Origin: Chlorobiaceae bacterium
Lineage (GTDB): Bacteria; Bacteroidota; Chlorobiia; Chlorobiales; Chlorobiaceae
DNA length: 36,458 nt
Reading direction: 5' to 3'
Assembly (NCBI GenBank): GCA_013334525.1
Contig: JAAXXK010000026.1
Span: 1-36,458 of the forward strand
The notes below the pieces were generated by a model that was not told the origin of the DNA, did no database searches, and worked only from the letters and a program-made list of their open reading frames with translations. How positions within the stretch are numbered: the stretch's first letter is position 1; each line of letters begins with the position of its first letter. The position numbers and the translations under genes are program-made. Shown here in pieces: positions 8,881 through 16,900 of this stretch.

Positions 8881-8897
8881 AGCTTAATTGTTAAGCT
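8881..8897. promoter_or_regulatory. AT-rich palindrome between anti-sigma gene and porin
   Basis: AGCTTAA (8881-8887) and TTAAGCT (8891-8897) are perfect inverted copies around TTG. It lies in the divergent region between the anti-sigma gene and the porin, 36 bases before the porin's candidate -35 box. It could be an operator or a weak hairpin; a T6 run follows at about 8907. No known regulator box is recognised. Confidence 0.35.
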
Positions 8898-8932
8898 CAT
8901 TATGCCTTTTTTATTTAATAATTCTTACTTTT

Positions 8933-8960
8933 TTGTATTTTTCTATTAGATTTTTATATT
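8933..8960 (+). promoter_or_regulatory. Candidate promoter of the porin gene
   Basis: TTGTAT (8933-8938), a 16-base spacer and TATATT (8955-8960) resemble a sigma-70 promoter. A palindrome, AATTCTC-ATTAA-GAGAATT (8968-8986), covers the expected start of transcription and could be an operator. The resulting leader would be about 135 bases and contains a further hairpin, GATCTTC (9006-9012) with GAAGATC (9026-9032). The surrounding DNA is very AT-rich, so chance matches are likely. Confidence 0.4.
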
Positions 8961-9102
8961 ATCCATTAATTCTCATTAAGAGAATTCAATGGCACGCCGG
9001 TCGGCGATCTTCAAATTGGTTCAGGGAAGATCAACCTGCGTGATAACCAAAATGTTTTTTCTTAACAGCTCTCACACAACACAAAAAAAGGAGTAAACGT
9101 CA

Positions 9103-9834
9103 ATGAAAAGGACAGCAAAACTTTTAACCCTTGCCGTAGCATTATTCGCAGGTTTCGGAACCAGCACCGCACAGGCGGCTGATGGCAGCTTCAAGATTGG
9201 CGCGGATGTGGTCAGCAGCTATGTATGGAGGGGTTCCGAATACGGCAACTCACCAGCAATCCAGCCAGCAATCACCTATACCGCCAGCAACGGCATCTCT
9301 CTCGGCGCATGGGGCTCCTATGCAATCGAGAAAGCAACGGATGGCGCAAACGGCTCATTCCGCTATCAGGAGGTTGACCTTACCCTGAGTGTTCCAGTCG
9401 GCCCTCTGACCCTGAGCGTAGTCGACTATTACATCCCCGACATGAGCACCGCGACCCCCGACCTCAGGACCAGGACAACCAGGGCGTTCGACTTCTCCAA
9501 AGACAGCTCCAACACTCTCGAAGCCCAGGTCGCATACTCTATCGGTGACCTCAGCCTGCTTGCCGGCTACAACTTCGCAGGTTTCGATCCTCTTGACAAA
9601 CATGCATTTTATGGCGAAGGCAGCTACAAGTTCTTCTCAAGCAAGGACGGCTTCAGCGCAAAGGCAATCGCAGGCGTAGGCAGCAAATACTACTACGGCG
9701 GTGTGCCAAGCGAAGAGACCAAACTGGCTCTCGTCAACACTGGCATTTCGGTTTCCAAGGACAGGTTCACAGCTTCTTATGTGTACAATCCGATCTCTGA
9801 AAAATCGAGCGTGGTATTCATGGCATCGTTCTGA
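9103..9834 (+). CDS. TorF-type putative outer membrane porin
   Basis: A 243-residue secreted beta-barrel protein. Residues 1-25 form a clear signal peptide (KR, hydrophobic core, AQA cleavage site). The mature part opens with FKIGADVVSSYVWRGSEYG, the typical first strands of the TorF/Gcw_chp family, then alternating amphipathic strands rich in Gly, Tyr and Ser, and ends in a terminal Phe, as outer membrane barrels often do. A GGAG lies 9 bases before ATG 9103. The codon choice and strong ribosome site suggest high expression. The transported solute is unknown. A strong terminator follows at 9873. Confidence 0.85.
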   Translation: MKRTAKLLTLAVALFAGFGTSTAQAADGSFKIGADVVSSYVWRGSEYGNSPAIQPAITYTASNGISLGAWGSYAIEKATDGANGSFRYQEVDLTLSVPVGPLTLSVVDYYIPDMSTATPDLRTRTTRAFDFSKDSSNTLEAQVAYSIGDLSLLAGYNFAGFDPLDKHAFYGEGSYKFFSSKDGFSAKAIAGVGSKYYYGGVPSEETKLALVNTGISVSKDRFTASYVYNPISEKSSVVFMASF

Positions 9835-9872
9835 TAGTGTGGAAGTTCTTTGTCGAAGTTAGGTTGATGACA

Positions 9873-9911
9873 AAACGCAAAAAGGAGCTCATTGAGCTCC
9901 TTTTTGCGTTT
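9873..9911. terminator. Bidirectional terminator after the porin gene
   Basis: Perfect 18-base arms (9873-9890 and 9894-9911) around ATT. The core is A5-GGAGCTC-ATT-GAGCTCC-T5, extended by AAACGC and GCGTTT. The design is like the palindrome after purB: an A-tract/T-tract hairpin that works on both strands. Confidence 0.85.
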
Positions 9912-10031
9912 ATGGCTTTTTGTGTCTTTATGCGAGGCTGACTTACAAGGATAGTCAACCAACGCAGGGCGGTCCCGACGGGGATGGATGACAGGGCACC
10001 TCTTTGGATTGAATGATCGACCTTCGGCATA

Positions 10032-10090
10032 TAATCCAGGAATCGGCATTAAATCTTAATCCCGGAATCGACATTGAATTTTAATCCCCA
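10032..10090. repeat. Short tandem repeat, two and a part copies of about 25-27 bases
   Basis: Units begin at TAATCC 10032, 10057 and 10084. The first two share TAATCC.GGAATCG.CATT.AAT with few differences; the third is only the TAATCCC start. It lies between the porin terminator and the family A repeats. The stretch 9912-10242 holds repeats but no gene I can support. Confidence 0.6.
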
Positions 10091-10095
10091 ACTGT

Positions 10096-10120
10096 AGGGG
10101 CTACCCTTGCGGTTGCCCTT
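10096..10120. repeat. Family A palindromic repeat, copy 4
   Basis: GTAGGGGCTACC then CTTGC then GGTTGCCC. It matches the 6565 copy except for one base in the left arm, which leaves one mismatch in the stem. It faces the 10145 copy. Confidence 0.65.
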
Positions 10121-10144
10121 CCACTGAGAGGGGTTCTGGAATAC

Positions 10145-10168
10145 GGGCGGTTCGCGAACCGCCCCTAC
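10145..10168. repeat. Family A palindromic repeat, copy 5
   Basis: GGGCGGTTCGCGAACCGCCC is a perfect 20-base palindrome followed by CTAC. It is the most regular of the five family A copies and is inverted relative to its neighbour at 10096. Confidence 0.7.
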
Positions 10169-10242
10169 GAATAGCAATGAACGAGATCCCTGGCAGATAA
10201 TGAATCGAGCAGCAAGGCGAGACTTCCCGCGCTTTAACGACA

Positions 10243-10278
10243 AAAGGCTGCCTCATCCTGACTTATGAGGCAGCCTTT
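10243..10278 (-). terminator. Terminator hairpin downstream of the GNAT-like gene
   Basis: AAAGGCTGCCTCAT (10243-10256) and ATGAGGCAGCCTTT (10265-10278) are perfect 14-base complements over 8 bases. On the minus strand a short T4 follows. It lies 67 bases past the stop of the GNAT-like gene and probably ends that transcript. Confidence 0.7.
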
Positions 10279-10345
10279 CCTGAATGTAAAAGATTAAGAT
10301 CCTTGATATCCATTGGTCAGGACTCCAGGATACAGATGCGAAAAA

Positions 10346-11479
10346 TCAGATCGCCCTTTCGTAGATCACGTACTCCTTGTAGGGCTTTCCTCCGATCACC
10401 TCGGCCAGTTTGCTCATGGCCTGGTTCGACTTGAGCACCCAGCTCATCTCGCTGGAGAAAACGCCGTGTTTCCCGCCGTAATCAGCAATCTGGACGTTCA
10501 TGATGCTGTCGATACCCTTGTTCCTGTATTCCGGCAGCACACCCATCACTATCGTCCTGACCATGCTGATATTGCGTTTGTACCAGAGATACTTGACCAG
10601 CCCCCATGGGGTGAAGGGATTTCCGTTGACATGCCTGAGCGCCTGGTTGATGTCCGGCAGCGAGAGCGAAAATCCGATGGTCCTGCCATTCCGATCCTCG
10701 ACGAAATAGACGTAGTGCGGATTGGCGATCGGCTTGAGGCTCTTGGCAAGAAAATCGAACTCCTTGTCCGTCATGGGCACAAAACCCCAGTTCTTCTCCC
10801 ATGCGCCGTTATAGATAGTCCTCATATTCTCGATCTCTTTATCGAAATTCTTCATGTCGAGAACACGGATGGAGAGGCCCTCCCGTTTCATGACATGCTG
10901 CGAGATCCGGCGCAGCCGTTCGATATCGATCAGTTTCTGGTCGATGTACCATGCAAGCAGCTCCTGGGCCACCTTGTGTCCGCTGTTCAGGCAGAGATCG
11001 TTATAGTATGGCGGGTTATAGAGCATCAGGAAAACCGGAGGGCTGTCGTAGCCGCGCACAAGCATACCGCACTGGTCGTTCATCGAAGGGCTTACCGGGC
11101 CTCTCATCGCATCAAGCCCCTTGCTTTTCAGCCATATCGCGGCAGCATCGAACAGGGCGTCAGCCACCTTCTGGTCGTTCAGGCACTCGAAAAAGCCCCA
11201 GAACCCAACCTTGTCGGCATGGATCTCATTGTGACGCCTGTTCCGGATCGCCGCGATCGTGCCGGCCATGACGCCGTCTTTCCATGCAGTGAACATGGCC
11301 AGGTCTGCGTGATCGTATAGCGGGTAACTTTCGGTATCGAGGGTTTTCATGTAGTCCGAAATCACCGGGGGAACCCAGTTACGGTTCAATTCCGGATCGT
11401 TTCGATAGACCTTCCACGCAAACTTGATGAACTGTTTCCGTTCATTATTTGTGTTGACACGCCTGATTTCGATGCTCAT
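10346..11479 (-). CDS. Uncharacterised GNAT-fold acyltransferase-like protein
   Basis: A 377-residue protein from ATG 11479 (MSIEIRRVNT); the frame stays open to TTG 11674, but that stretch overlaps the DUF2892 gene and looks non-coding. The start resembles GNAT proteins, with FIKFAWKVYRNDPEL and then RNRRHNE. The middle has RGPVSPSMNDQCGMLV and MLYNPPYY, and the C-terminal half has GVLPEYRNKGID, which resembles an acetyl-CoA-binding loop. I recognise the conserved family (long GNAT proteins found in many bacteria) but not a substrate. It is the last gene of a minus-strand group starting with DAHP synthase and ends at a terminator. Confidence 0.7.
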   Translation of the reverse strand: MSIEIRRVNTNNERKQFIKFAWKVYRNDPELNRNWVPPVISDYMKTLDTESYPLYDHADLAMFTAWKDGVMAGTIAAIRNRRHNEIHADKVGFWGFFECLNDQKVADALFDAAAIWLKSKGLDAMRGPVSPSMNDQCGMLVRGYDSPPVFLMLYNPPYYNDLCLNSGHKVAQELLAWYIDQKLIDIERLRRISQHVMKREGLSIRVLDMKNFDKEIENMRTIYNGAWEKNWGFVPMTDKEFDFLAKSLKPIANPHYVYFVEDRNGRTIGFSLSLPDINQALRHVNGNPFTPWGLVKYLWYKRNISMVRTIVMGVLPEYRNKGIDSIMNVQIADYGGKHGVFSSEMSWVLKSNQAMSKLAEVIGGKPYKEYVIYERAI

Positions 11480-11559
11480 GATGATCAAGGGTATGTGATG
11501 AGGACTCAGCAAAATCGACTTCGAACGACGCATCCAGCTCGGGCAAACAGCCTTTGGGA

Positions 11560-11763
11560 TTACTGGAAAGCGTGACCGGGCTTGATGCCGGCAGCGTTCA
11601 AAATTTTTGCTAGAGGACAGAATCCGGTAAACGCGGCCTGAAACATGTTCAATCCCACAAAACCGGTAAACCAAAGCCAGTTCTGGTTATGATATATGGA
11701 AAGCAGTACGCTGCAGGTGATGAAAACCCCGGCCACAGCAAAGACAATACGATCGATATTCAT
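11560..11763 (-). CDS. DUF2892 (YgaP transmembrane domain-like) small membrane protein
   Basis: A 67-residue protein with two membrane helices ([17 protein letters not shown] and [17 protein letters not shown]) followed by [10 protein letters not shown], the family's conserved Cys-containing end. In other proteins this domain anchors rhodanese domains; alone its role is unknown. It lies between DAHP synthase (46 bases upstream) and the GNAT-like gene (80 bases downstream) on the same strand. No strong ribosome site is seen. Confidence 0.8.
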   Translation of the reverse strand: MNIDRIVFAVAGVFITCSVLLSIYHNQNWLWFTGFVGLNMFQAAFTGFCPLAKILNAAGIKPGHAFQ

Positions 11764-11809
11764 ATCGGATAAACAGTTGGGATTATTGATGTCCGTTCAC
11801 CGGGCGTTG

Positions 11810-12871
11810 TTATGCTTTTGCTCTTACCCTGCCCATGAAATCGGCTCCGTCCCTGAGCATCTTTTCGGTTTCATGCCAGGATACGCACTCATCGGTGATG
11901 GAAACCCCATACCTGAGATCGCATGGATCTACCGGAAACGGCTGGTTGCCGGAACAGATGTTGCTTTCGATCATAACACCGACAATGCTCTTGTTGCCCG
12001 CCTCTTTCTGGGCGAGAATATCATCCCAGACCTTGATCTGGTTTTCGAATTTCTTGCCGGAGTTGGCATGGCTGCAATCAACAAGAAGATATTTGGGAAG
12101 ATCGGCCTTTTCAAGCTGCGTTTCAGCCATGACGATGCTTTCGGCATCGTAGTTCGGACTGTCCGAACCTCCGCGCAGAACCAGATGACCGAAGGGGTTG
12201 CCCTTGGTCGTAATGACACTGCTGTGCCCTTCCTGGTCGATACCCAGGAAACTGTGCTGATGCATTGCCGAACGGATCGCGTCTATGGCTACTTGGAGGC
12301 GACCGTCGGTCGAATTCTTGAAACCGACCGGCATCGACAGTCCGCTGGCCATCTGGCGGTGGGTCTGCGACTCGATTGTCCGGGCTCCGATGGCAGCCCA
12401 GCTGATAAGGTCGGCCACATACTGCGGCGATATCGGATCAAGAAACTCCGTACCAGTTGGAAGGCCCAGTGAATTAAGTTCGATCAGGAGCTTGCGCGCA
12501 TGGTAAAGGCCATGTTCGATATCGTAGGTATCGTTCAGGTGAGGATCGTTTATAAAACCTTTCCACCCGATGGTCGTCCTCGGCTTCTCGAAATAGACGC
12601 GCATGATGATGCAGAACTGATCCTCAAGCTCCTTGCGGAGCGATACCAGCTTCATCGCATAATCCCTCGCCGCCTTCATGTCGTGGATGGAACAGGGTCC
12701 GACGATGACAAGAAGCCTGCTGTCCTTGCCGCTGAGGATATCCTCAACCTCACGACGAGCGCGACATACGGTATCTGCAATATGATCCGTGACGGGCAGC
12801 TTTTCCTTGAGTGCCCGTGGTGATGTAAGTGTGATAATGCGTGAAACTCTTAAATCCTGTAACTGTTGCAT
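11810..12871 (-). CDS. aroG: 3-deoxy-7-phosphoheptulonate (DAHP) synthase, AroG/F/H type
   Basis: This 353-residue enzyme joins phosphoenolpyruvate and erythrose 4-phosphate, the first step to chorismate and the aromatic amino acids and quinones. The class I-alpha signatures are plain: GPCSIHD at 58-64 with its metal-binding Cys, [10 protein letters not shown] at 95-104 for phosphoenolpyruvate, and a metal-binding [10 protein letters not shown] block near the C-terminal third. The N-terminal extension ([11 protein letters not shown]) is the type that carries feedback control in the E. coli isozymes, but the effector cannot be read here. ATG 12871 is the start. The two small downstream genes may be on the same transcript. 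Confidence 0.92.
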   Translation of the reverse strand: MQQLQDLRVSRIITLTSPRALKEKLPVTDHIADTVCRARREVEDILSGKDSRLLVIVGPCSIHDMKAARDYAMKLVSLRKELEDQFCIIMRVYFEKPRTTIGWKGFINDPHLNDTYDIEHGLYHARKLLIELNSLGLPTGTEFLDPISPQYVADLISWAAIGARTIESQTHRQMASGLSMPVGFKNSTDGRLQVAIDAIRSAMHQHSFLGIDQEGHSSVITTKGNPFGHLVLRGGSDSPNYDAESIVMAETQLEKADLPKYLLVDCSHANSGKKFENQIKVWDDILAQKEAGNKSIVGVMIESNICSGNQPFPVDPCDLRYGVSITDECVSWHETEKMLRDGADFMGRVRAKA

Positions 12872-12986
12872 TCGTTTTTACTCAATAAAATCGTCAATAA
12901 TTCCTGATATGATCTGAAGATAACAAATCAACCACAATAATGGGACTGGGCGCCTATAAATTCCCTTCCTTGCCCGCTGGCCTGAA

Positions 12987-13024
12987 AACAGGAGAACCTG
13001 CCACTGCTGGCAGGTTCTCCTGTT
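12987..13024 (-). terminator. Terminator hairpin after the ArsA-family gene
   Basis: Perfect 17-base arms (12987-13003 and 13008-13024) around CTGC. On the minus strand the stem ends GTT and runs into TTC, a short U-rich tail. It lies 35 bases past the ArsA stop and separates it from the DAHP synthase gene downstream. Confidence 0.78.
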
Positions 13025-13058
13025 CCTCCATTACGGCAGGAAAATAATCAGGAGAGGC

Positions 13059-14246
13059 TCACTCCTTGCTGAAATCGATGCTGAGCCAGCCATCTTCGAA
13101 AGAGGCGCCGGTAGACTCGAGGCCGGCGATGAAAATCGGAAGTGCAACGATTTTCTGGTAGTCGCCGATACGGATGGTCAAGTCATCGCCGAGTTTCAGG
13201 ATCTTGGGTTCGAGGCCCATGCTCTCCATGAACGGAAGCTTGACCTTAACCTTGTAGTGACCATCGGATACCTTGGAGATGTTGATCGGATCTTCCGTGA
13301 AGAAGATGTCCAGCGGATTCAGGTCTCCGTATACCTTCTCGCCTACCCTGCGAAGCATGGCAAGTCCGACAACTTCGTCGTCGAACAACGGAACTTCGGC
13401 AATCGGAATCGGTGCGAACGCATCGCGGATCTGCTCGATGTACTTCTGCTGGATCGCACGCCATTTCTGGAAGTACGGGTCGGGGCTCTGATCGGGCATG
13501 ACGCGGTTGATGGTGATCCTGTCGACCGTGATACCGTAGAGGTTCAGGTAGGTCAGTGCACGCATGGACTCTTTGATAACCATCTTCTCGGGGTTCATCA
13601 CAAGGCGCATGGTGGTTTTGGTGCCATCGGCGAGCAACTCGATGATGCCTTCGGTCGATGAGAACAGGTTGTCAACCTTTTCGTAAACCTCTTCCGGAGC
13701 GACGAAATCGTCAAGCTTCTTGACCCTCTTGGACAACGGGCGAATCATCGGCTTGACCATGTACTTCTCGACGTTGCGGATAAACTTGATGAACCAGCCG
13801 AATGTCTCGGGCAGTGAAAGCAACCTGAGGGTTTCGCCGGTCGGAGCGCAGTCAACGACAAGAAGGTCGTAATCTTTCTGCTCTTCATTGTAGCGTTTGA
13901 TGTAGGAGAGGGAGAAAAGCTCTTCCATGCCGGGAAGAACGCCCATCTCTTCTGCGTAGACGCCTTCGATTCCACGTGACGCCATCAGGTGGGCGAAATG
14001 CTCCCTGACTACGTCCCAGTTCAGGTTGAGATCACCGTAAACGCTGACTTCCTGACCCCAGAGGTTTTCAGCGATCTTGATCGGTGATGGGCCAAGCTCG
14101 ACATCGAGCGAGTCACCAAGACTGTGGGCCGGATCAGTCGACATAATGAGGGTTTTATACCCCATATCTGCTGCTTTCAGGGCTGTCGCTGCCGCAACCG
14201 AGGTCTTGCCGACGCCTCCCTTACCGGTGAAAATGATATTACGCAT
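13059..14246 (-). CDS. ArsA/Get3-family ATPase with C-terminal HSP20-like domain
   Basis: A 395-residue deviant-Walker ATPase. The P-loop GKGGVGKT is at residues 8-15 with the signature lysine at 9, switch [11 protein letters not shown] at 36-45 and switch [10 protein letters not shown] at 132-139. A beta-rich end at about 325-395 ([10 protein letters not shown] ... DGWLSIDF) fits the alpha-crystallin/HSP20-like domain found on some bacterial ArsA proteins. No arsenic-binding cysteine pair and no arsB or arsR nearby, so arsenite export is unlikely; a role in handling membrane proteins or other client proteins is a better guess. It lies 212 bases downstream of the transglycosylase and ends at its own terminator. 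Confidence 0.88.
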   Translation of the reverse strand: MRNIIFTGKGGVGKTSVAAATALKAADMGYKTLIMSTDPAHSLGDSLDVELGPSPIKIAENLWGQEVSVYGDLNLNWDVVREHFAHLMASRGIEGVYAEEMGVLPGMEELFSLSYIKRYNEEQKDYDLLVVDCAPTGETLRLLSLPETFGWFIKFIRNVEKYMVKPMIRPLSKRVKKLDDFVAPEEVYEKVDNLFSSTEGIIELLADGTKTTMRLVMNPEKMVIKESMRALTYLNLYGITVDRITINRVMPDQSPDPYFQKWRAIQQKYIEQIRDAFAPIPIAEVPLFDDEVVGLAMLRRVGEKVYGDLNPLDIFFTEDPINISKVSDGHYKVKVKLPFMESMGLEPKILKLGDDLTIRIGDYQKIVALPIFIAGLESTGASFEDGWLSIDFSKE

Positions 14247-14458
14247 ACGTGTTGTAGTACCCTTTGAATAGGTGGTTAAAAAAACTATCCGTATCGCCGA
14301 ATTCCAGGTCTTCCGGTGCGTCCGAATATGAAATGCTTAAGATAAGAAAAAACTTCATTTATAAGAAAAACAACAGTGAAACTCGCCAGATGACTGAACA
14401 TGCGAACCAGCCAAAAAGGCTTCATTATTACACCGATCCGAACATGGCGGAAACAGAA

Positions 14459-15898
14459 TCATTTCCTGCGGTGAACCGCCTTTACTGCCTTGCCTTTACC
14501 TTTCGCAGCCTTGTGCACTTTGCCTCCCTTGACGGCCTTGGCCTTCGACACCCCTTTTTTGCCCTTGACCCTTGACGAAGAAGCTTTCGAGGAGGAGCGA
14601 TACTTCACCGCCTTGAAAACAACAAGCTTCTGGCCCGGTTTCAACTTTCCGCTTTTCAGCTCGTTCCAGGCAATAAGCTGGCTTACGGCAATACCGTATT
14701 TCCTTGCTACCCCGGCAATCGTTTCGCCTTTCCTGACCACATGGGCCTTCCTGGTGCTGCCGGATCCGCCGCCCTCATCCTCCATGTTGCGAACCATTGA
14801 ATAGAGGCGCTGTTTCTCGGCGACCCTGTCCGCATGGTATGCATAAATCTCCTGCTCCTTCTGCGTGAAAGCCTGTACATACTTTTTCGGAAGCCTCAAC
14901 ATGTTCGCCGAGGCAGCCGGAGCAGGAATCAGCCCTATCTTGTACTGGGGGTTGAGGAACTTGAGATCGTCGATCGGCACTCCGAGGGTCTCCTGGAGCT
15001 GTTCGAAGCTCAAAGCTGCATTTACGGGAATCCTTTCGGTATCGGAGTATAGGTAACCGGGTTCGGCGGGCTTTATGTTGTGCTCGCGGTAATAGTTCAT
15101 GACGTAGGTCACCGCAATGAACGCCGGAACGTATCCGCGCGTCTCCTGGGGAAGATAGGGCCATATTTCCCAGTAATCCCTTGCGCCGCCGGCCGCCCGT
15201 ATGGCCTTCTGGACGTTGCCCGCTCCTGCGTTGTATGCCGCGAGCACAAGGAACCAGTCGCCAAACATGTTGTACAGGTCGTGAAGATGCTCGCAGGCCG
15301 CCACAGTCTCCTTGTATGGGTCGTAACGATCCTCGATGAACGACGATGACTGCAGGCCATACATTTTGCCTGTCCCGCTCATGAACTGCCAGAGCCCTCG
15401 TGCGCCAGCTCGGGAGACTGCCGTGGGATTCAGGGCGGATTCCACAACGGCCAGGTATTTCATCTCGGAGGGTATGTTGTGCTCCCTCAACTTCTCTTCG
15501 AACAACGGGAAATAAACTTTCGTCAGGCCGAGCACCTTGGAGACCATCTTTCGCTTGTCTACGGCGTAAACGCGGATAAATCCCTTCACGTGCTGATTGT
15601 AGATAAGCTTGAACTGGGTCTTTTTTGCGAGCTCCCCTATCCTTGCCGTATAGACCGAATCGCTGAACTGCGGGATGAACTGCCTGGGATAAATATCCCC
15701 GCCGGGTTCTGCGGAAGAAAAGCGGTCATCCTGGAAATAGGTCGTATTGAGAAGGCTGTCGCCGAGCATCTCTGAAACGCCTGACTGCCTGGCTGACTGC
15801 GCAGTTTCCTGATCCGCGCCTGATGAGACGCAGGGAAATGCGGTAACCTGCAGGAGTACGCAGAGGAATAAAAGCCTGAACTGAAACAAAATCTTCAC
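14459..15898 (-). CDS. Secreted lytic transglycosylase with LysM and basic tail (MltD-like)
   Basis: About 479 residues from GTG 15898, directly before a hydrophobic signal segment (ILFQFRLLFLCVLLQ); the frame is open to 16042 but the extra 48 residues would bury that signal. The SLT domain has the catalytic Glu in VVESALNP (about residue 153), then AGARGLWQFM and AAYNAGAGN. A LysM peptidoglycan-binding domain lies at about 384-428 and a weaker LysM-like stretch at about 305-340. The last 48 residues hold about 19 Lys/Arg and no acidic residue. The enzyme cleaves glycan strands to anhydro-muropeptides in the periplasm. The start codon is uncertain. Confidence 0.87.
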   Translation of the reverse strand: MKILFQFRLLFLCVLLQVTAFPCVSSGADQETAQSARQSGVSEMLGDSLLNTTYFQDDRFSSAEPGGDIYPRQFIPQFSDSVYTARIGELAKKTQFKLIYNQHVKGFIRVYAVDKRKMVSKVLGLTKVYFPLFEEKLREHNIPSEMKYLAVVESALNPTAVSRAGARGLWQFMSGTGKMYGLQSSSFIEDRYDPYKETVAACEHLHDLYNMFGDWFLVLAAYNAGAGNVQKAIRAAGGARDYWEIWPYLPQETRGYVPAFIAVTYVMNYYREHNIKPAEPGYLYSDTERIPVNAALSFEQLQETLGVPIDDLKFLNPQYKIGLIPAPAASANMLRLPKKYVQAFTQKEQEIYAYHADRVAEKQRLYSMVRNMEDEGGGSGSTRKAHVVRKGETIAGVARKYGIAVSQLIAWNELKSGKLKPGQKLVVFKAVKYRSSSKASSSRVKGKKGVSKAKAVKGGKVHKAAKGKGKAVKAVHRRK

Positions 15899-16129
15899 AA
15901 GCTGGGTCGGGTTAACAGGTGAGATTGCAGGGGCAATGCTCTCAATAGTTACAAAAGAAGCAATAGCTTGAACATAACCAGACCGCGCGATTAATACAAA
16001 ACCTGAACGTTTATCAAGGCCCAGCTTGACTTTGCTGACCATAAAATCCAGTTGAAATCGCTGAAAGACCTGAAATCATCCTGAAACCGGCCGGAAAAGT
16101 GCGACCGACATTCCGGTTCCCCGACCGGC

Positions 16130-16873
16130 TCACGAACGCGATCCGTAGTCTACTTTCCACAGAAACAAACCGGCGGCATCGGCAGGAATCAACCAATGAG
16201 GTCGCCCTGAGCCCATGAGCAGGGCCGAAAACGCATCTTCCCCGATTCGCCCCATGCCGGCATCCACCATGCCCGAAACAAGGAAACGAACCATGCTCCT
16301 GAGAAAGCGGTTCGCCTCGATCCTGAAAACAAGGTAACGGCCGTGGCGGTACCATCCGGCACTGTTGACCGTGCAGGAAAATCCATCCTGCTGGGGATCT
16401 TCCCTTGCAAAAGCGGAAAAATCATGGGTACCGCAAATAGTGGCGGCAAGGGTGTTCATTATCGCCATATCCGGCCGTCCATGGCAGCATCCGGCAAAAC
16501 GACCGTCGATGGCGGAGGGGTGTTCGAGCAGGTAATAGCGGTACTCCCGGGAGGTGGCGCTGAATCTGGCATGGAACTGCTCCGGCACCTGCCTGATGCG
16601 AGTAATCCTTACTGTATCGGGAAGAAGTGAATTCAGGGAGTGCATGAGTCGCGGCAGCTCCATGGATGAAACGGTAGTAAAGCTGGCGGTCTGGCCACGC
16701 GCATGAACCCCTTTATCGGTCCGTCCTGCACCATCGATCCTGATCTCCTCCTGCAATATCCTTCCGAGCACCGACTCGATCGTCCCCTGGAGTGTAGGAA
16801 TCTGTCCTGACTGCCTCTGCCATCCGGAAAACCCCGTTCCATCGTACTCTATATCTATCCTGATGTTTTTCAT
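16130..16873 (-). CDS. truA: tRNA pseudouridine(38-40) synthase A
   Basis: A 247-residue enzyme that converts uridines 38-40 in the tRNA anticodon arm to pseudouridine. The catalytic motif [14 protein letters not shown] is at 48-61 with Asp 53 as nucleophile; the N-terminal [11 protein letters not shown] and the C-terminal [13 protein letters not shown] are also typical. The length is normal. ATG 16873 is the start, and the plus-strand GH13 frame opens only 27 bases away, so the two promoters overlap. The 87 bases after its stop, before the transglycosylase frame, hold only a weak inverted repeat. Confidence 0.95.
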   Translation of the reverse strand: MKNIRIDIEYDGTGFSGWQRQSGQIPTLQGTIESVLGRILQEEIRIDGAGRTDKGVHARGQTASFTTVSSMELPRLMHSLNSLLPDTVRITRIRQVPEQFHARFSATSREYRYYLLEHPSAIDGRFAGCCHGRPDMAIMNTLAATICGTHDFSAFAREDPQQDGFSCTVNSAGWYRHGRYLVFRIEANRFLRSMVRFLVSGMVDAGMGRIGEDAFSALLMGSGRPHWLIPADAAGLFLWKVDYGSRS

Positions 16874-16900
16874 GACCCCTGGCTTGACTTTGGAGATGCC

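Noticed and set aside
10032-10168. Possible CRISPR array
   Set aside because: Only two full repeat units without spacers, and no cas genes in the window.
10313-11320. Long plus-strand frame of 335 codons
   Set aside because: It is antisense to the GNAT-like gene, which has family matches and a normal start; GC-rich third positions create the shadow.
13059-14246. Arsenic resistance operon
   Set aside because: The ATPase lacks the cysteine pair and no arsB, arsR, arsC or arsD is nearby.
14264-14575. Plus-strand frame of 103 codons between ArsA and transglycosylase genes
   Set aside because: No family match, no ribosome site, and its second half is antisense to the transglycosylase. The 212-base gap otherwise shows no clear gene or promoter.
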